Shown here: piece by piece, positions 34,853-44,020 of the stretch
Numbering within the stretch: the stretch's first letter is position 1
How the letters are laid out: every line of letters begins with the position of its first letter
NCBI GenBank assembly: GCA_017649565.1
Contig: JAGCGO010000091.1
Span: 1 to 64,000, forward strand
Source: Fibrobacter sp.
Lineage (GTDB): Bacteria > Fibrobacterota > Fibrobacteria > Fibrobacterales > Fibrobacteraceae
DNA: 64,000 bases
Reading direction: 5' to 3'
Notes under the pieces: model-generated
Told to the model about the DNA's origin: nothing
The model's input: the letters and a program-made list of their open reading frames with translations, nothing else
The model's database searches: none
Made by a program: the position numbers and the translations under genes

Positions 34853-37178
34853 GAGCAAGCCCATAGGTATCGCCATCAGGAGCATGGTGCATATCGCCAT
34901 GCTCATGCTTGCTCTATGCGCCCGTCCCTGGAATATCGACACCTCGCTCTACTCCATCTTGCCCACGGCAAGTTCGCTCAAGGACGTAAGCGAAGCCGAA
35001 AAGCGGATGGGCGAGCTGACGATGAACCAGCTGAACATCCTCGTGGGTCATGAGGACTTCCAAACCGCGCGAGAAGCGGCGGACTGGCTCAATGCTGCGC
35101 TGAAAGACGACCCCCGGCTGGAATCTGTGCGGTACATTGTTTCCGACGGGGCGCTCGAGGAAACGGCCGACTATACCTACCGCCACCGTTTCTCGCTGCT
35201 CGGGGACACCTACGTACATACACTTGCCGACACGACAGGGGCGCAGTTCGCACGCGACGAAGCGCTCCAGCGCATTTACGGCGCATTCAGCCTCGGCGAC
35301 CTTTCACACCTCGAAGAAGACCCCTACCTGCTCGGCGCCCTTGCCTTCGACCGTTTCACGGCGCACTCCCCCCTGCTTTCGAACAAGCTTTCTCTCAAGG
35401 ACTCGCGACTTACCGCAAGCGACTCCACCAAGACATACATTCTCTGGAGCGCCCGAGTCCATCCAAGCGAAAAGGGAATCGCCAGCGAAGGCCATATCCT
35501 GGAACGCGTCAATGATGCCATCGACACCCTCAACGCACGCTACCCGGGCATCTCCGTCGCAAAGTCGGGAGTTCCGTTCCACAGCTTCGAAAGTTCCAAG
35601 AACGCCCAGACCGAGATTACCTGGATTTCCGCAGTTTCCATCACCCTTGCGCTCCTCCTGCTCATCGCCGTATTCAGGACTCCCGTCCCCATCGCCAGCA
35701 CGTTGTTCTCCGTTTTCATGGCGATTGTCTCCGCGCTCGCCCTCACATGGAGCATCTTCGGGGAAATCCACATGTTCACGCTGGTGTTCGGGACAAGCAT
35801 CATCGGCATAAGCATCGACTACGCCATCCACTTTTTCACCGAATGGAAGTTCTCCAGCGAAAACCCCGACGGCAACAAAGTCCGCAAGCGCATCCTCAAG
35901 GGCATCCTCCTCGGATTCATGACAACCGAACTGGGCTACATCGCGCTTTCCGTGGCCCCGTTCCCGCTCCTGAGGCAGATGGCCCTGTTCTCCGCGACCG
36001 GACTTGCCAGCGCCCTTTGCACGACAATCTTCCTTTTCCAGGCGTACCCGAAGACCATGCGTGTTCGTGCGGGACGTGCCCAGCATTTGGCAAAATCGCT
36101 TTCGCACATGTACGACTGGTACTACAGCCTGCGCCGACCGCTAAAGATCGCACTGCCCATCACGCTCTGCGCACTTGCAGTGCCGGGACTGCTGCGCCTG
36201 AACGTCCAGACCGACCTGCACAACCTCTACACGGTATCCGACTCGCTCAAGAAATCCGAGACGCTCGCCAGCAAGGTCATCGACTTCGGTACAAGCGGCA
36301 GCTACTACATCGTCAAGGGGACATCCGCCGAAGACGTATTGCAAAAAGAGGAAGCCTTCATTCGCAAGATGGAGCAGGCGAAAAAAGATTCTATCTTCCA
36401 GAATTACCTCGCCACGAGTTACTTTATCCCATCGCAAAAAAAGCAGCAAGAAGATTTCGCAATCCTCAAGCAGGTACTGCAAGGGGATGCGGCAGACTTC
36501 CTGAAATCGCAGAAGTTCGATAACGATTCCCTGTTCCAGAAAAGCCTTGAAAGCTTCCGGCCGATCACACCCGAAGACACCTTCCCCTCCGACTGGCAGA
36601 ATGCCCTGCAGACACTCTGGCTCGGAGAAATCAGTGGAGCCTACTACAGCGCCGTTCTCCCCCTCCACGTGAACGATTTCTCTGCGATGCCCGGCCTCGC
36701 CGACGGATGCGACGGAGTCTACTTCGTGAACAAGGTGCCGGAAATCAGCCGCTCGCTCACGGAAATCTCGCGCATCCTGATTGTCCTTGTCGCCATCACG
36801 AACCTGCTCATGTTCGCCATATTCATTCCCGTGTACGACCTGAAAACGGCCTTCAGGATTATCCGCATTCCCGTATGCGCAGGCATCGCCGTCGCAAGCG
36901 TTTTCGGCCTGGCCGGCATCGACTTCAACTTCTTCGCTATCGCGGGCGTCATCCTCACCCTGGGTGTCGGGATAGACTACTCGCTGTTCTTCCGCGAAAG
37001 CGGCTACCATGTCGACACGACGGCACTCGCCATAGCCCTTTCGGCAGCAACGACAATACTTTCGTTCGGAACGCTTTCCTTCAGCCAATTCCAGCCGGTA
37101 TACGTCTTTGGGCTTTCGATATTCATCGGTACACTCACCTGCTTCCTCCTTTCACCGCTCACACAGAAGCGGAACTGA
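34842..37178 (+). CDS. MMPL/RND-family exporter (aryl polyene)
   Basis: 778 residues. Two repeated halves, each with a large periplasmic loop and transmembrane bundles (for example about 255-400 and 600-770): ITLALLLLIAVFRTPVPIASTLFSVFMAIVSAL, HMFTLVFGTSIIGISIDYAIHFFTEW, and GVGIDYSLFFRE in the second half, where the two GxSxDY/GIDYS motifs lie in TM4 and TM10 positions. Presumed to export the finished polyene lipid across the inner membrane with the LolA-like carrier. The start is TTG at 34842 (AAGG upstream); an ATG at 34884 would remove the basic N-terminus. ApeM-like. Confidence 0.87.
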   Translation: MKNKSKPIGIAIRSMVHIAMLMLALCARPWNIDTSLYSILPTASSLKDVSEAEKRMGELTMNQLNILVGHEDFQTAREAADWLNAALKDDPRLESVRYIVSDGALEETADYTYRHRFSLLGDTYVHTLADTTGAQFARDEALQRIYGAFSLGDLSHLEEDPYLLGALAFDRFTAHSPLLSNKLSLKDSRLTASDSTKTYILWSARVHPSEKGIASEGHILERVNDAIDTLNARYPGISVAKSGVPFHSFESSKNAQTEITWISAVSITLALLLLIAVFRTPVPIASTLFSVFMAIVSALALTWSIFGEIHMFTLVFGTSIIGISIDYAIHFFTEWKFSSENPDGNKVRKRILKGILLGFMTTELGYIALSVAPFPLLRQMALFSATGLASALCTTIFLFQAYPKTMRVRAGRAQHLAKSLSHMYDWYYSLRRPLKIALPITLCALAVPGLLRLNVQTDLHNLYTVSDSLKKSETLASKVIDFGTSGSYYIVKGTSAEDVLQKEEAFIRKMEQAKKDSIFQNYLATSYFIPSQKKQQEDFAILKQVLQGDAADFLKSQKFDNDSLFQKSLESFRPITPEDTFPSDWQNALQTLWLGEISGAYYSAVLPLHVNDFSAMPGLADGCDGVYFVNKVPEISRSLTEISRILIVLVAITNLLMFAIFIPVYDLKTAFRIIRIPVCAGIAVASVFGLAGIDFNFFAIAGVILTLGVGIDYSLFFRESGYHVDTTALAIALSAATTILSFGTLSFSQFQPVYVFGLSIFIGTLTCFLLSPLTQKRN

Positions 37179-37205
37179 GTTTTCAACTTTTCTATCTTTA
37201 CTCCG

Positions 37206-37808
37206 ATGGACTTCAAAGGCAATCTTCACAGCATTTACGGTTTAGGCCCGGCGCTCGCCATAGCGTTCAGCCTCATCCTGTGCTGTTGCCACAGCGGCCA
37301 GAACGTCCTTTCCACGACACCGGTATACTATACCGACGACGCGTTCGTATACCTGCTAGATATTTCCGGCAGCGGGATTGTCATGGACGCACCCCAGCAT
37401 ATCGACGGTCGGTACGGGGACAAGGAATTTTCGATGGACGCATGGATGCGCCTGAACGATTCGCTCCTGAACGTGGTCCTTTTCAGTTCCTTCGGCAACA
37501 CGCTGGCCGAGATTACCTGCTCGCACGACTCCGTCCATTTCAACAGTACGGTGATGGACCTGAACGACATCAAGGCGGAATACATCGTCGCCGACATCCA
37601 GCTCTGCCTTTACGACATGGCGACACTCCAGCCCCATTTCGAGTCCTACGGTTTTACGCTGACCGAAACAACCGAAGGGGACGCAACTATCCGCAAGCTT
37701 TCCAGGGGGAACACGGACATAGTCACTATCCGGAAAGTCGGGAACACCATCGAGCTGAAGAACAAGCTACGCCATTACAGCTACACGGTGACCGGAGGGC
37801 AGGTATAA
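37206..37808 (+). CDS. DUF3261-like lipoprotein (aryl polyene)
   Basis: 200 residues with a hydrophobic signal and a possible lipobox at Cys 31 (AFSLILCCC). Later parts are beta-rich: VYLLDISGSGIVMDAPQHIDG, LNVVLFSSFGNTLAEITC, YTVTGG. Its place between the exporter and the ketosynthase, its length and its predicted lipoprotein nature match the DUF3261 lipoproteins of aryl polyene clusters. Probably an outer-membrane partner in pigment localisation; the mechanism is unknown. Its stop overlaps the next ATG (TAATG). Confidence 0.75.
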   Translation: MDFKGNLHSIYGLGPALAIAFSLILCCCHSGQNVLSTTPVYYTDDAFVYLLDISGSGIVMDAPQHIDGRYGDKEFSMDAWMRLNDSLLNVVLFSSFGNTLAEITCSHDSVHFNSTVMDLNDIKAEYIVADIQLCLYDMATLQPHFESYGFTLTETTEGDATIRKLSRGNTDIVTIRKVGNTIELKNKLRHYSYTVTGGQV

Positions 37809-38989
37809 TGAACCAGCCGCTCTACATACAGGACTTCAGTTTCCATTCCGTACTGGGCCACGACAAGGCGCAAGTTTTTGACAAGCTCATCAAGGGCGAA
37901 CGCGGGACGCTTGCGACGATCGTGCACGGCGAAGAGCAATTCTGTGTGGCAAACATCGACACAACAGACTTCCCCGCCCCTGAAAGCCCCTACTACAACG
38001 AAAGGATCAACAGGCTCGCCGAAATCTCGTTGCGCGATATCGAGCAAAGCGTGCAGGCAGCGATTGCCCAGTATGGGGCAGACCGCGTCGGCGTATTCAT
38101 CGGCTCGTGCGACAACGGTTCCGAAATTTCTATCAACGCGCTGCGCTACAAGAAACAGCATGGAGAATTCCCCGCAGGTTACAGCCTGAACAAGCAGAAG
38201 GCCGACTTCCCGCTGGAATACATCATGTCCAAATTCGGGCTTCACGGCCCGTGCGCACTGCAATCTACGGCGTGCGGGTCGAGCGCAACAGCCATCGCGA
38301 CAGCCAGGCACAGCATCTACGTGGGGGACTGCGACGCGGCCATTATCGGGGGCGTGGACATCGCCTCGCTGGCAGTCGTTCTCGGATTCAACGCGCTAGG
38401 TGCCGTATCCGCGACGCCGGCCATTCCCTTTAGCAAGAACCGCGCAGGAATCACGCTCGGCGACGGCTCCGCGTTCTTCGTCGTCACCAGGGAACCGGGA
38501 AACGCAAAATTCAAGATAACGGGAATCGGCGAAAGCGCCGACGCCGACCACATCACGGCCCCGAGAGCCGACGGCGAAGGGGCCCGCCTCGCCATGGCGA
38601 AGGCGCTCGATGACGCTTGCCTAAAGCCAAGCGACATCGACTACATCAACCTCCACGGAACGGGCACCCGCCTGAACGACTCCATGGAAGGAACCGCCGT
38701 GCACAAGCTTTTCGGGACTGACGTCCCTTGCAGTTCCACCAAGGCTCTCACCGGGCACACGCTGGGCGCGGCCGGTGCCCTGGAGCTCGGTTTCTGTTGT
38801 CTGGTTCTCTCCGATTCCAATCCCGACGGACTTCTGCCCGCCCACCTTTACGACGGGGAACGCGATCTCGAGATTCCCGAAATCCGGCTCGTACGCCCGG
38901 GAGACTCCTGCAAGGGCATCCGGCGCATCCAAAGCAACTCCTTCGCCTTCGGCGGCTGCAACGTTTCGCTTATCGTAGAAAAGGTTTAA
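37808..38989 (+). CDS. Beta-ketoacyl-ACP synthase 1 (aryl polyene)
   Basis: 393 residues, KAS I/II type. Catalytic triad: Cys in STACGSSATA, His in LHGTGTRLND and His in LTGHTLGAAGALELG. ApeO-like condensing enzyme that extends the polyene chain by decarboxylative Claisen condensation with malonyl-ACP. Its start at 37808 is chosen because it overlaps the DUF3261 stop and gives a normal N-terminus. A longer open frame upstream is only a frame extension. Confidence 0.92.
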   Translation: MNQPLYIQDFSFHSVLGHDKAQVFDKLIKGERGTLATIVHGEEQFCVANIDTTDFPAPESPYYNERINRLAEISLRDIEQSVQAAIAQYGADRVGVFIGSCDNGSEISINALRYKKQHGEFPAGYSLNKQKADFPLEYIMSKFGLHGPCALQSTACGSSATAIATARHSIYVGDCDAAIIGGVDIASLAVVLGFNALGAVSATPAIPFSKNRAGITLGDGSAFFVVTREPGNAKFKITGIGESADADHITAPRADGEGARLAMAKALDDACLKPSDIDYINLHGTGTRLNDSMEGTAVHKLFGTDVPCSSTKALTGHTLGAAGALELGFCCLVLSDSNPDGLLPAHLYDGERDLEIPEIRLVRPGDSCKGIRRIQSNSFAFGGCNVSLIVEKV

Positions 38990-38990
38990 A

Positions 38991-39455
38991 ATGGAAGAGT
39001 TCAAGACAAAAGAATCCGTAATGCAAATCGTCCCCCACTCCGGGAAAATGTCCCTGCTCGACAGGGTCGTCGACTACGATTTTGACAAGCTCGAAATCCA
39101 TACCGAAGTGGACATCACGCCGGACAGCATGTTCTTCGACAAGGACATCAACGGCATTCCGGTCTGGATCGGTTTCGAGTACATGGCTCAGAGCATTTCC
39201 GCGCTTTCCGGCATCTACGGGAAAACGAAGGGACAGGAGCCGAAAATCGGATTCATCATGAGCGTGAACAACTTTACCGCAAAAAAGCCCGTCTTCCCGA
39301 CAAACTCCATAGCGAAGATTTTTGTCCGGCAGACAATGCGAATGGACAACATTGTCACTTTCGACGGGAACATTACCCTGGGCGACACGGTCGTCGCGAC
39401 AGCCGTCATCAATACAATCGAAATAGACGACCCCAAAGCGGTACTTGAAAATTAA
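38991..39455 (+). CDS. ApeP-like 3-hydroxyacyl-ACP dehydratase (aryl polyene)
   Basis: 154 residues, hotdog fold: VPHSGKMSLLDRVVDYDF (the catalytic His of PHxGxMSLLD) and IPVWIGFEYMAQSISALSGIY (FExMAQS). With the hotdog domain fused to the ligase, this gives the cluster two dehydratases, as in proteobacterial aryl polyene systems. Removes water from the 3-hydroxyacyl-ACP to give the conjugated double bond. One base after the ketosynthase stop. Confidence 0.9.
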   Translation: MEEFKTKESVMQIVPHSGKMSLLDRVVDYDFDKLEIHTEVDITPDSMFFDKDINGIPVWIGFEYMAQSISALSGIYGKTKGQEPKIGFIMSVNNFTAKKPVFPTNSIAKIFVRQTMRMDNIVTFDGNITLGDTVVATAVINTIEIDDPKAVLEN

Positions 39456-39474
39456 AGAGGAACAAAGGGAAAAA

Positions 39475-40203
39475 ATGGACAACAACAAACAAGTTCTCAT
39501 CACAGGAGCAAGTGGCGGCATCGGAAGCGCCATCGCGCTCGCCGTAGCCGAAGCGGGCTACACCGTGGTCGCACACTACAATCGCGGTACGGCAGCCATC
39601 GAAGCCCTTGTGGAAAAAGTCAAGGCGGCCGGTGGAAACATCCGCACGCTGCAATTCGACATCTGTAACCGCGAGCAGTGCAAGGAAGTCCTCGAAAAGG
39701 ACATCGAAGAAAACGGGGTCTACTACGGCATCATCTCCAATGCAGGCGTCTGCGCCGACATGACGTTCGCCGGCATGAGCGACGATTCCTGGGACAGGGT
39801 GCTCGATACCAACCTGAACGGATTCTACAATGTCGTACGTCCGCTCGTCATGCCCATGTGCCGCAAGCGCATCGGGCGCATCATCACCATTTCCTCGGTC
39901 TCCGGCGTCATCGGCAACCGCGGCCAGGTCAACTACAGCGCATCAAAGGCCGGCATTATCGGCGCGACCAAGGCGCTCGCCACGGAACTTGCAAGCCGTA
40001 ACATCACCGTCAACAGCATTGCCCCCGGCGTCATCGAAACCGAGATGATCAAGGAAGCCCCGCTCGACATTATCCTACAGACCGTGCCCATGAAGCGCGT
40101 CGGCAAGCCTTCCGAAGTCGCCGCCACCGCGGTATTCCTCCTCTCCGAAGGTGCCGCCTACATCACGCGCCAGGTTATCTCCGTCAACGGGGGGCTCGCA
40201 TGA
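39475..40203 (+). CDS. 3-ketoacyl-ACP reductase, FabG-like (aryl polyene)
   Basis: 242 residues from the ATG at 39475 (AAAGGG upstream). Short-chain dehydrogenase/reductase: cofactor motif TGASGGIG, NAG (SNAGVC), catalytic Ser in SSVSG and YSASK (YxxxK). NADPH reduction of the 3-ketoacyl-ACP in each elongation cycle. ApeQ-like. Its stop overlaps the next start (ATGA), so it is coupled to the last ketosynthase gene. Confidence 0.93.
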   Translation: MDNNKQVLITGASGGIGSAIALAVAEAGYTVVAHYNRGTAAIEALVEKVKAAGGNIRTLQFDICNREQCKEVLEKDIEENGVYYGIISNAGVCADMTFAGMSDDSWDRVLDTNLNGFYNVVRPLVMPMCRKRIGRIITISSVSGVIGNRGQVNYSASKAGIIGATKALATELASRNITVNSIAPGVIETEMIKEAPLDIILQTVPMKRVGKPSEVAATAVFLLSEGAAYITRQVISVNGGLA

Positions 40204-41426
40204 CCCGTAGAGTCGTCGTTACCGGCGGGTCCTGCATTTCTGCCCTCGGCTGCGAAGTCGACGAAGTGTTCGACAGCCTCCGCAAACTGGAAAACAAGGT
40301 CGTCCGCATGGATGACTGGGACCGTTATGCGCAAATGAATACGCGCCTCGCCTCGCCGGTCAATTTCGAAGTTCCCGACCTGCCCCGCAAAAAAATCCGC
40401 GGAATGGGACGCGTAGCCCTGCTCGCCACAGCATCTGCTGTCAGAGCCCTCAAGGATTCCGGACTCGACCAGGACCCCGCCTTTTTGCAGTCCGGCCGCG
40501 TGGGCGTCGCCTACGGTTCGTGCATGGGCAGCGTCTACCCGCTCGTGGACTTTTTCTCGATGCTTGTGACCGACGACTGTTCCAAGATTACTGCGACGAC
40601 CTACATCAAGTCCATGCCGCAGACCTGCGCCGTGAACATTGCGGTTTACTTCGGTCTCACGGGACGCCTCTACACGTCCAACACGGCATGCACTTCCGGC
40701 AGCATCAGCATCGGTACGGCCTATGAATACATCAAGTACGGCATGCAAGACGCGATGATCGCCGGCGGCGCCGAAGAACTCAACCCGACCCAGTCTGCCG
40801 TATTTGACACGCTGTTCGCAACGTCTACCAAGAACGACACGCCCAAGCTCACCCCCGCGAGCTACGACCGCGACAGGGACGGCCTCGTCATCGGCGAAGG
40901 CAGCGGCACGCTCGTCCTCGAAGAATATGAGCACGCCAAGGCACGCGGCGCAAAGATCTACGCCGAGCTCGTCGGATTCGGGACCAACACCGACGGCGAC
41001 CATCTCACGTCGCCCAAGTCCGAAACCATGCAGCGCGCCCTGGAGCTCGCCGTAGAAGACGCAGAAATCTCCCCCGAAGCCATCGGCTACGTCAATGGCC
41101 ACGGCACGGCCACCCCGCAGGGTGACAATGCCGAGACCTGGGCCACCTACAATGCGCTGGGCAAGCGCGCCGTGCCCATCAGCAGCCTCAAGAGCTACAT
41201 TGGCCACACCTTGGGAGCCTGCGGCGGCATCGAAGCCTGGACAAGCATCCTCATGATGCGCAAGGGATGGTTCAGCCCGAACTTGAACCTCAACAACATA
41301 GACCCGGCTTGCGCCCCGCTCGACTACATCACGGGTAACGGCCGCGAAATGGACGTAGATTACATCATGAGCAACAATTTCGCCTTCGGCGGAATCAACA
41401 CGTCGCTCATATTCAAAAGAATCTAA
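40200..41426 (+). CDS. Beta-ketoacyl-ACP synthase 2 (aryl polyene)
   Basis: 408 residues, KAS II type. Triad Cys in NTACTSGSISIG, His in NGHGTATPQGD and His in YIGHTLGACGGIEAW. The other conserved loop, NNFAFGGINTSL, is present. ApeR-like. Together with ketosynthase 1 and the chain-length factor it should form condensing heterodimers. Last gene of the plus-strand operon, followed by a strong terminator. Confidence 0.93.
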   Translation: MTRRVVVTGGSCISALGCEVDEVFDSLRKLENKVVRMDDWDRYAQMNTRLASPVNFEVPDLPRKKIRGMGRVALLATASAVRALKDSGLDQDPAFLQSGRVGVAYGSCMGSVYPLVDFFSMLVTDDCSKITATTYIKSMPQTCAVNIAVYFGLTGRLYTSNTACTSGSISIGTAYEYIKYGMQDAMIAGGAEELNPTQSAVFDTLFATSTKNDTPKLTPASYDRDRDGLVIGEGSGTLVLEEYEHAKARGAKIYAELVGFGTNTDGDHLTSPKSETMQRALELAVEDAEISPEAIGYVNGHGTATPQGDNAETWATYNALGKRAVPISSLKSYIGHTLGACGGIEAWTSILMMRKGWFSPNLNLNNIDPACAPLDYITGNGREMDVDYIMSNNFAFGGINTSLIFKRI

Positions 41427-41446
41427 GGATACTCCTAGCACAAAGA

Positions 41447-41474
41447 GGGAGCGCAGAAGCGCTCCCTTTTTTTG
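41447..41474 (+). terminator. Intrinsic terminator of the aryl polyene operon
   Basis: A stem GGGAGCG/CGCTCCC (41447-41466) is followed by TTTTTTTG, 20 bases after the last stop. Confidence 0.9.
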
Positions 41475-41751
41475 TTTTTCTCCGCAATGTATTACATCGT
41501 CAATACATTACATAAACAACACCAACACGCCGTTTAGATTCCTTCACAAAAGGATTCCCCGCGACCGTTTTACACAAATTTGTCCAAATTCCATCTAGGA
41601 CAACATCACATTTACAGGACAAATTAAACCGGCATCGTCAGTCCAAATAAAAAAATTTCGTTTGTTATCTTTTTTACAATAAACTTACAAAAAACTTTTT
41701 TGCGTTTATAATAATACACTAAATCATCCTAGACAGGAAAGGAGACATAAA
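41475..41751. promoter_or_regulatory. AT-rich regulatory region of the EF-Tu-like gene
   Basis: About 280 bp without a gene. It holds a perfect inverted repeat AATGTATT (41486-41493) / AATACATT (41502-41509) with an 8-base spacer, a TTGTCC (41580-41585) / GGACAA (41598-41603) inverted repeat, a second GGACAA at 41617, and a promoter CTTACA (41684-41689), 17 bases, TATAAT (41707-41712). The ATG at 41752 has AAAGGAGAC upstream. Confidence 0.7.
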
Positions 41752-43512
41752 ATGGCAAAACAAAAGTTTGACAGGACCAAACCGCATTGCAATATCGGTA
41801 CTATCGGCCACGTTTACCACGGCAAGACCACCCTCACCGACGCATTCTGCACGACACTCGCTGCCAAAGGCTATTGCGAAGCCAAGCGGTTCGACGAAAT
41901 CGACAAAGCCCCCGAAGAGAAGGAGCGCGGCATCACGATCAACACCGCGCACGTGGAATACTCCACCGCCAACCGCCACTACGCGCACATCGACTGTCCG
42001 GGGCACGCCGACTACGTAAAGAATATGATCACCGGTGCCGCCCAGATGGACGGAGCCATACTTGTCGTTTCTGTCACCGACGGCCCGATGCCCCAGACTC
42101 GCGAGCACATCCTGCTCGCCCACCAAATCGGCGTAAAATATATCGTCGTCTTCCTTAACAAGTGCGACATGGTAGACGATAAGGAACAGATTGACCTCAT
42201 CGAGATGGAAGTCCGCGACATGCTCTCCAGATACGGCTTTGATGGCGACAACGTTCCTGTCATCCGCGGTTCCGCCCTCAAGGCCCTTGAAGGCGACGGA
42301 TTCTACCAAGGCAAGATCATGGACCTCATGGACGCGTGCGACCGCTACATCGAACTCACGAAGCACGACATCGACAAGCCTTTCCTGATGCCCATCGAAG
42401 ATGTTTTCGCAATCACCGGACGCGGCACCGTAGCAACAGGCCGTATCGAGCGCGGAGTCATTCATTTTGGTGACGTGGTAGAACGCGTTGGCCTCGGCGA
42501 GACAGTCAAATACGTCGTCACGGGCGTGGAAATGTTCCGCAAGATTCTCGACGAAGCCCAAGCCGGTGACAACGTCGGCATCCTCCTCCGCGGCGCCGAC
42601 AAGAAGGACCTCCTCCGCGGCATGGTCCTTGCCGCCCCCGGAACGGTAACCGCACACAACTCTTTCGACGCGTTTATATACCTTTTAACGAAGGAAGAAG
42701 GCGGACGCCACACACCCATCATGAACGGTTACCGCCCGCAGTTCTACATCCGCACCACCGACGTGACCGGCGAAATTGAACTCCCTGACGGAGTCGAGAT
42801 GCTAACGCCGGGCAGCACTGCAGAAATCAGCGTGGACCTCATCGCCTCTGTCGTCCTGGAAAAGGACCTCCGCTTCGCTATCCGCGAAGGGGGCAGAACC
42901 GTTGGCGCGGGCATCATCACAAAAGTCCCGAGAACACCCAAAACGCCCAAAAAGCCAAAGGAACCGTTCCTCATGATAGTCGAAGACGTATTCGTCATTG
43001 AAGGAAGGGGCGTCGTCGCAAGCGGCACTATCGAAAAGGGCGAAATCCCATACAACGAAATGGTCGAATGCATCGGCTTCGGCAAGACCGCCCTATACAT
43101 GAGCTTCGGAGAGCATAAGCTGATCGACAACTTCTCGGACGGCAAGCACGGCGGAATTCTCTTCCGCGGCATCGACAAGAGCGACATCGTCGTCGGGATG
43201 ATCATCGCGACCCCGAACACCGTGAAGGAAGGAACCTCCTTCAGAATGGAGATGCCACCCCTAGAAAGAAATGCTGGAGGCCGCAGGCCCTCACAGCAGC
43301 AAAGAGTAACCAACCCGCAGTTCCACATCCGCAACGTCGTTATCCCCGGAACGCTAGCTGTTCCAAGCGATCTTTTCATGATCGATCCGAGCAAGCCAAT
43401 TCCCTACCAGGTACAACTCGCACAATCCGTTGCGCTGGAAGTAGGCATGGAAATCAAGCTCTACGATGGCACCCGATTCGTCTCAAATTGCGTCGTAACA
43501 GCAATAGACTAA
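41752..43512 (+). CDS. EF-Tu paralogue with duplicated domains II and III
   Basis: 586 residues. Residues 1-205 are an EF-Tu GTPase domain: G1 GHVYHGKT (19-26, where EF-Tu has GHVDHGKT), [19 protein letters not shown] with the catalytic-type His, NKCD (136-139) and GSALKALEG. Domains II and III follow (about 208-300 and 303-393). A Pro/Lys linker ([13 protein letters not shown]) then leads to a second domain II copy (405-500, [21 protein letters not shown]) and a diverged domain III copy (520-586, [12 protein letters not shown]). It stands alone, with no ribosomal-protein or rpo genes, so it is not the housekeeping tuf. Function unknown. Confidence 0.9.
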   Translation: MAKQKFDRTKPHCNIGTIGHVYHGKTTLTDAFCTTLAAKGYCEAKRFDEIDKAPEEKERGITINTAHVEYSTANRHYAHIDCPGHADYVKNMITGAAQMDGAILVVSVTDGPMPQTREHILLAHQIGVKYIVVFLNKCDMVDDKEQIDLIEMEVRDMLSRYGFDGDNVPVIRGSALKALEGDGFYQGKIMDLMDACDRYIELTKHDIDKPFLMPIEDVFAITGRGTVATGRIERGVIHFGDVVERVGLGETVKYVVTGVEMFRKILDEAQAGDNVGILLRGADKKDLLRGMVLAAPGTVTAHNSFDAFIYLLTKEEGGRHTPIMNGYRPQFYIRTTDVTGEIELPDGVEMLTPGSTAEISVDLIASVVLEKDLRFAIREGGRTVGAGIITKVPRTPKTPKKPKEPFLMIVEDVFVIEGRGVVASGTIEKGEIPYNEMVECIGFGKTALYMSFGEHKLIDNFSDGKHGGILFRGIDKSDIVVGMIIATPNTVKEGTSFRMEMPPLERNAGGRRPSQQQRVTNPQFHIRNVVIPGTLAVPSDLFMIDPSKPIPYQVQLAQSVALEVGMEIKLYDGTRFVSNCVVTAID

Positions 43513-43535
43513 TACAAGCAAGAAGCAAAAAACAA

Positions 43536-43562
43536 GGGCGCACCATCTGGTGCGTCCTTTTC
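43536..43562 (+). terminator. Terminator after the EF-Tu-like gene
   Basis: A stem GGGCGCACC/GGTGCGTCC with a 4-base loop (43536-43557) is followed by TTTTC, about 25 bases after the stop. It faces the end of the convergent antitoxin gene. Confidence 0.85.
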
Positions 43563-43593
43563 AATTTTCATCACGCTCTTAAACTCAAAAATT

Positions 43594-43812
43594 TCATTCT
43601 TCTTTCTCGTTTTCCTTCGACAGCGCATTCTTTTTGGTTTTACCGGCACCACCAGTCGACGACCCTTTTATATCAAACGGCAGTCGGTCTTCTCGGATCG
43701 TCATCTTCGCAAACATATTGACGGCGGCCGAAATTGTTATTCCTACTGAGGTACAAAAAGCATCAAACTTTTGCTTTGTCTCCTCATCCATCCTGACACA
43801 AACCACAGGCAT
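43594..43812 (-). CDS. Orphan RelB/DinJ-family ribbon-helix-helix antitoxin
   Basis: 72 residues. The N-terminal VVCVRMDEETKQKFDAFCTSVGITISAAVNMFAKMTIRE is a RelB/DinJ-type ribbon-helix-helix. The C-terminus is a Gly/Lys/Glu-rich tail. In DinJ systems a YafQ-type RNase is encoded next to it, but here no toxin-like ORF lies downstream (the EF-Tu terminator begins) or upstream. GAAAGGAGCG precedes the ATG, and TTGACA (43873-43868), 17 bases, TACATT (43850-43845) is a likely promoter. It may have become a free-standing regulator. Confidence 0.8.
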   Translation of the reverse strand: MPVVCVRMDEETKQKFDAFCTSVGITISAAVNMFAKMTIREDRLPFDIKGSSTGGAGKTKKNALSKENEKEE

Positions 43813-44020
43813 AACTCGCTCCTTTCTTATTCCATAATGTAGAGAATGTAATCTATATCAAATCATTTGTCAACACCAACTACACATATAAACTATAAAA
43901 ACGAGTTTGTTTTTTAAAATAACGTTGGCAGCAATACATACTTTGTATTACATTGTCTATACAAAAGAAAAACCCACCTTTTCGGCGGGTTTTTCGAAAG
44001 TTTTCGATCAAAGAAAACGA
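43813..44020. other. Spacer with antitoxin promoter, palindrome and shared terminator
   Basis: AT-rich. It contains the antitoxin promoter, an AATACA (43933-43938) / TGTATT (43944-43949) inverted repeat, and near the right end the stem AAAACCCACC/GGCGGGTTTT (about 43968-43995), a bidirectional-looking terminator for the AIPR gene. No ORF with a ribosome binding site. Confidence 0.65.
43968..43995 (-). terminator. Terminator of the AIPR gene
   Basis: A near-perfect stem AAAAACCCaCC ttttc GGcGGGTTTTT lies about 25 bases past the AIPR stop. A-rich on one side and T-rich on the other, it can work in both directions. Confidence 0.8.

Noticed and set aside
36707..37807. Upstream extension of the first ketosynthase frame
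   Set aside because: It overlaps the MMPL and DUF3261 genes in another frame. The ATG at 37808 fits the family N-terminus and overlaps the preceding stop.
41752..43512. Housekeeping tuf gene
   Set aside because: It has domain duplication and a changed P-loop, and lacks fusA, rps or tRNA neighbours.
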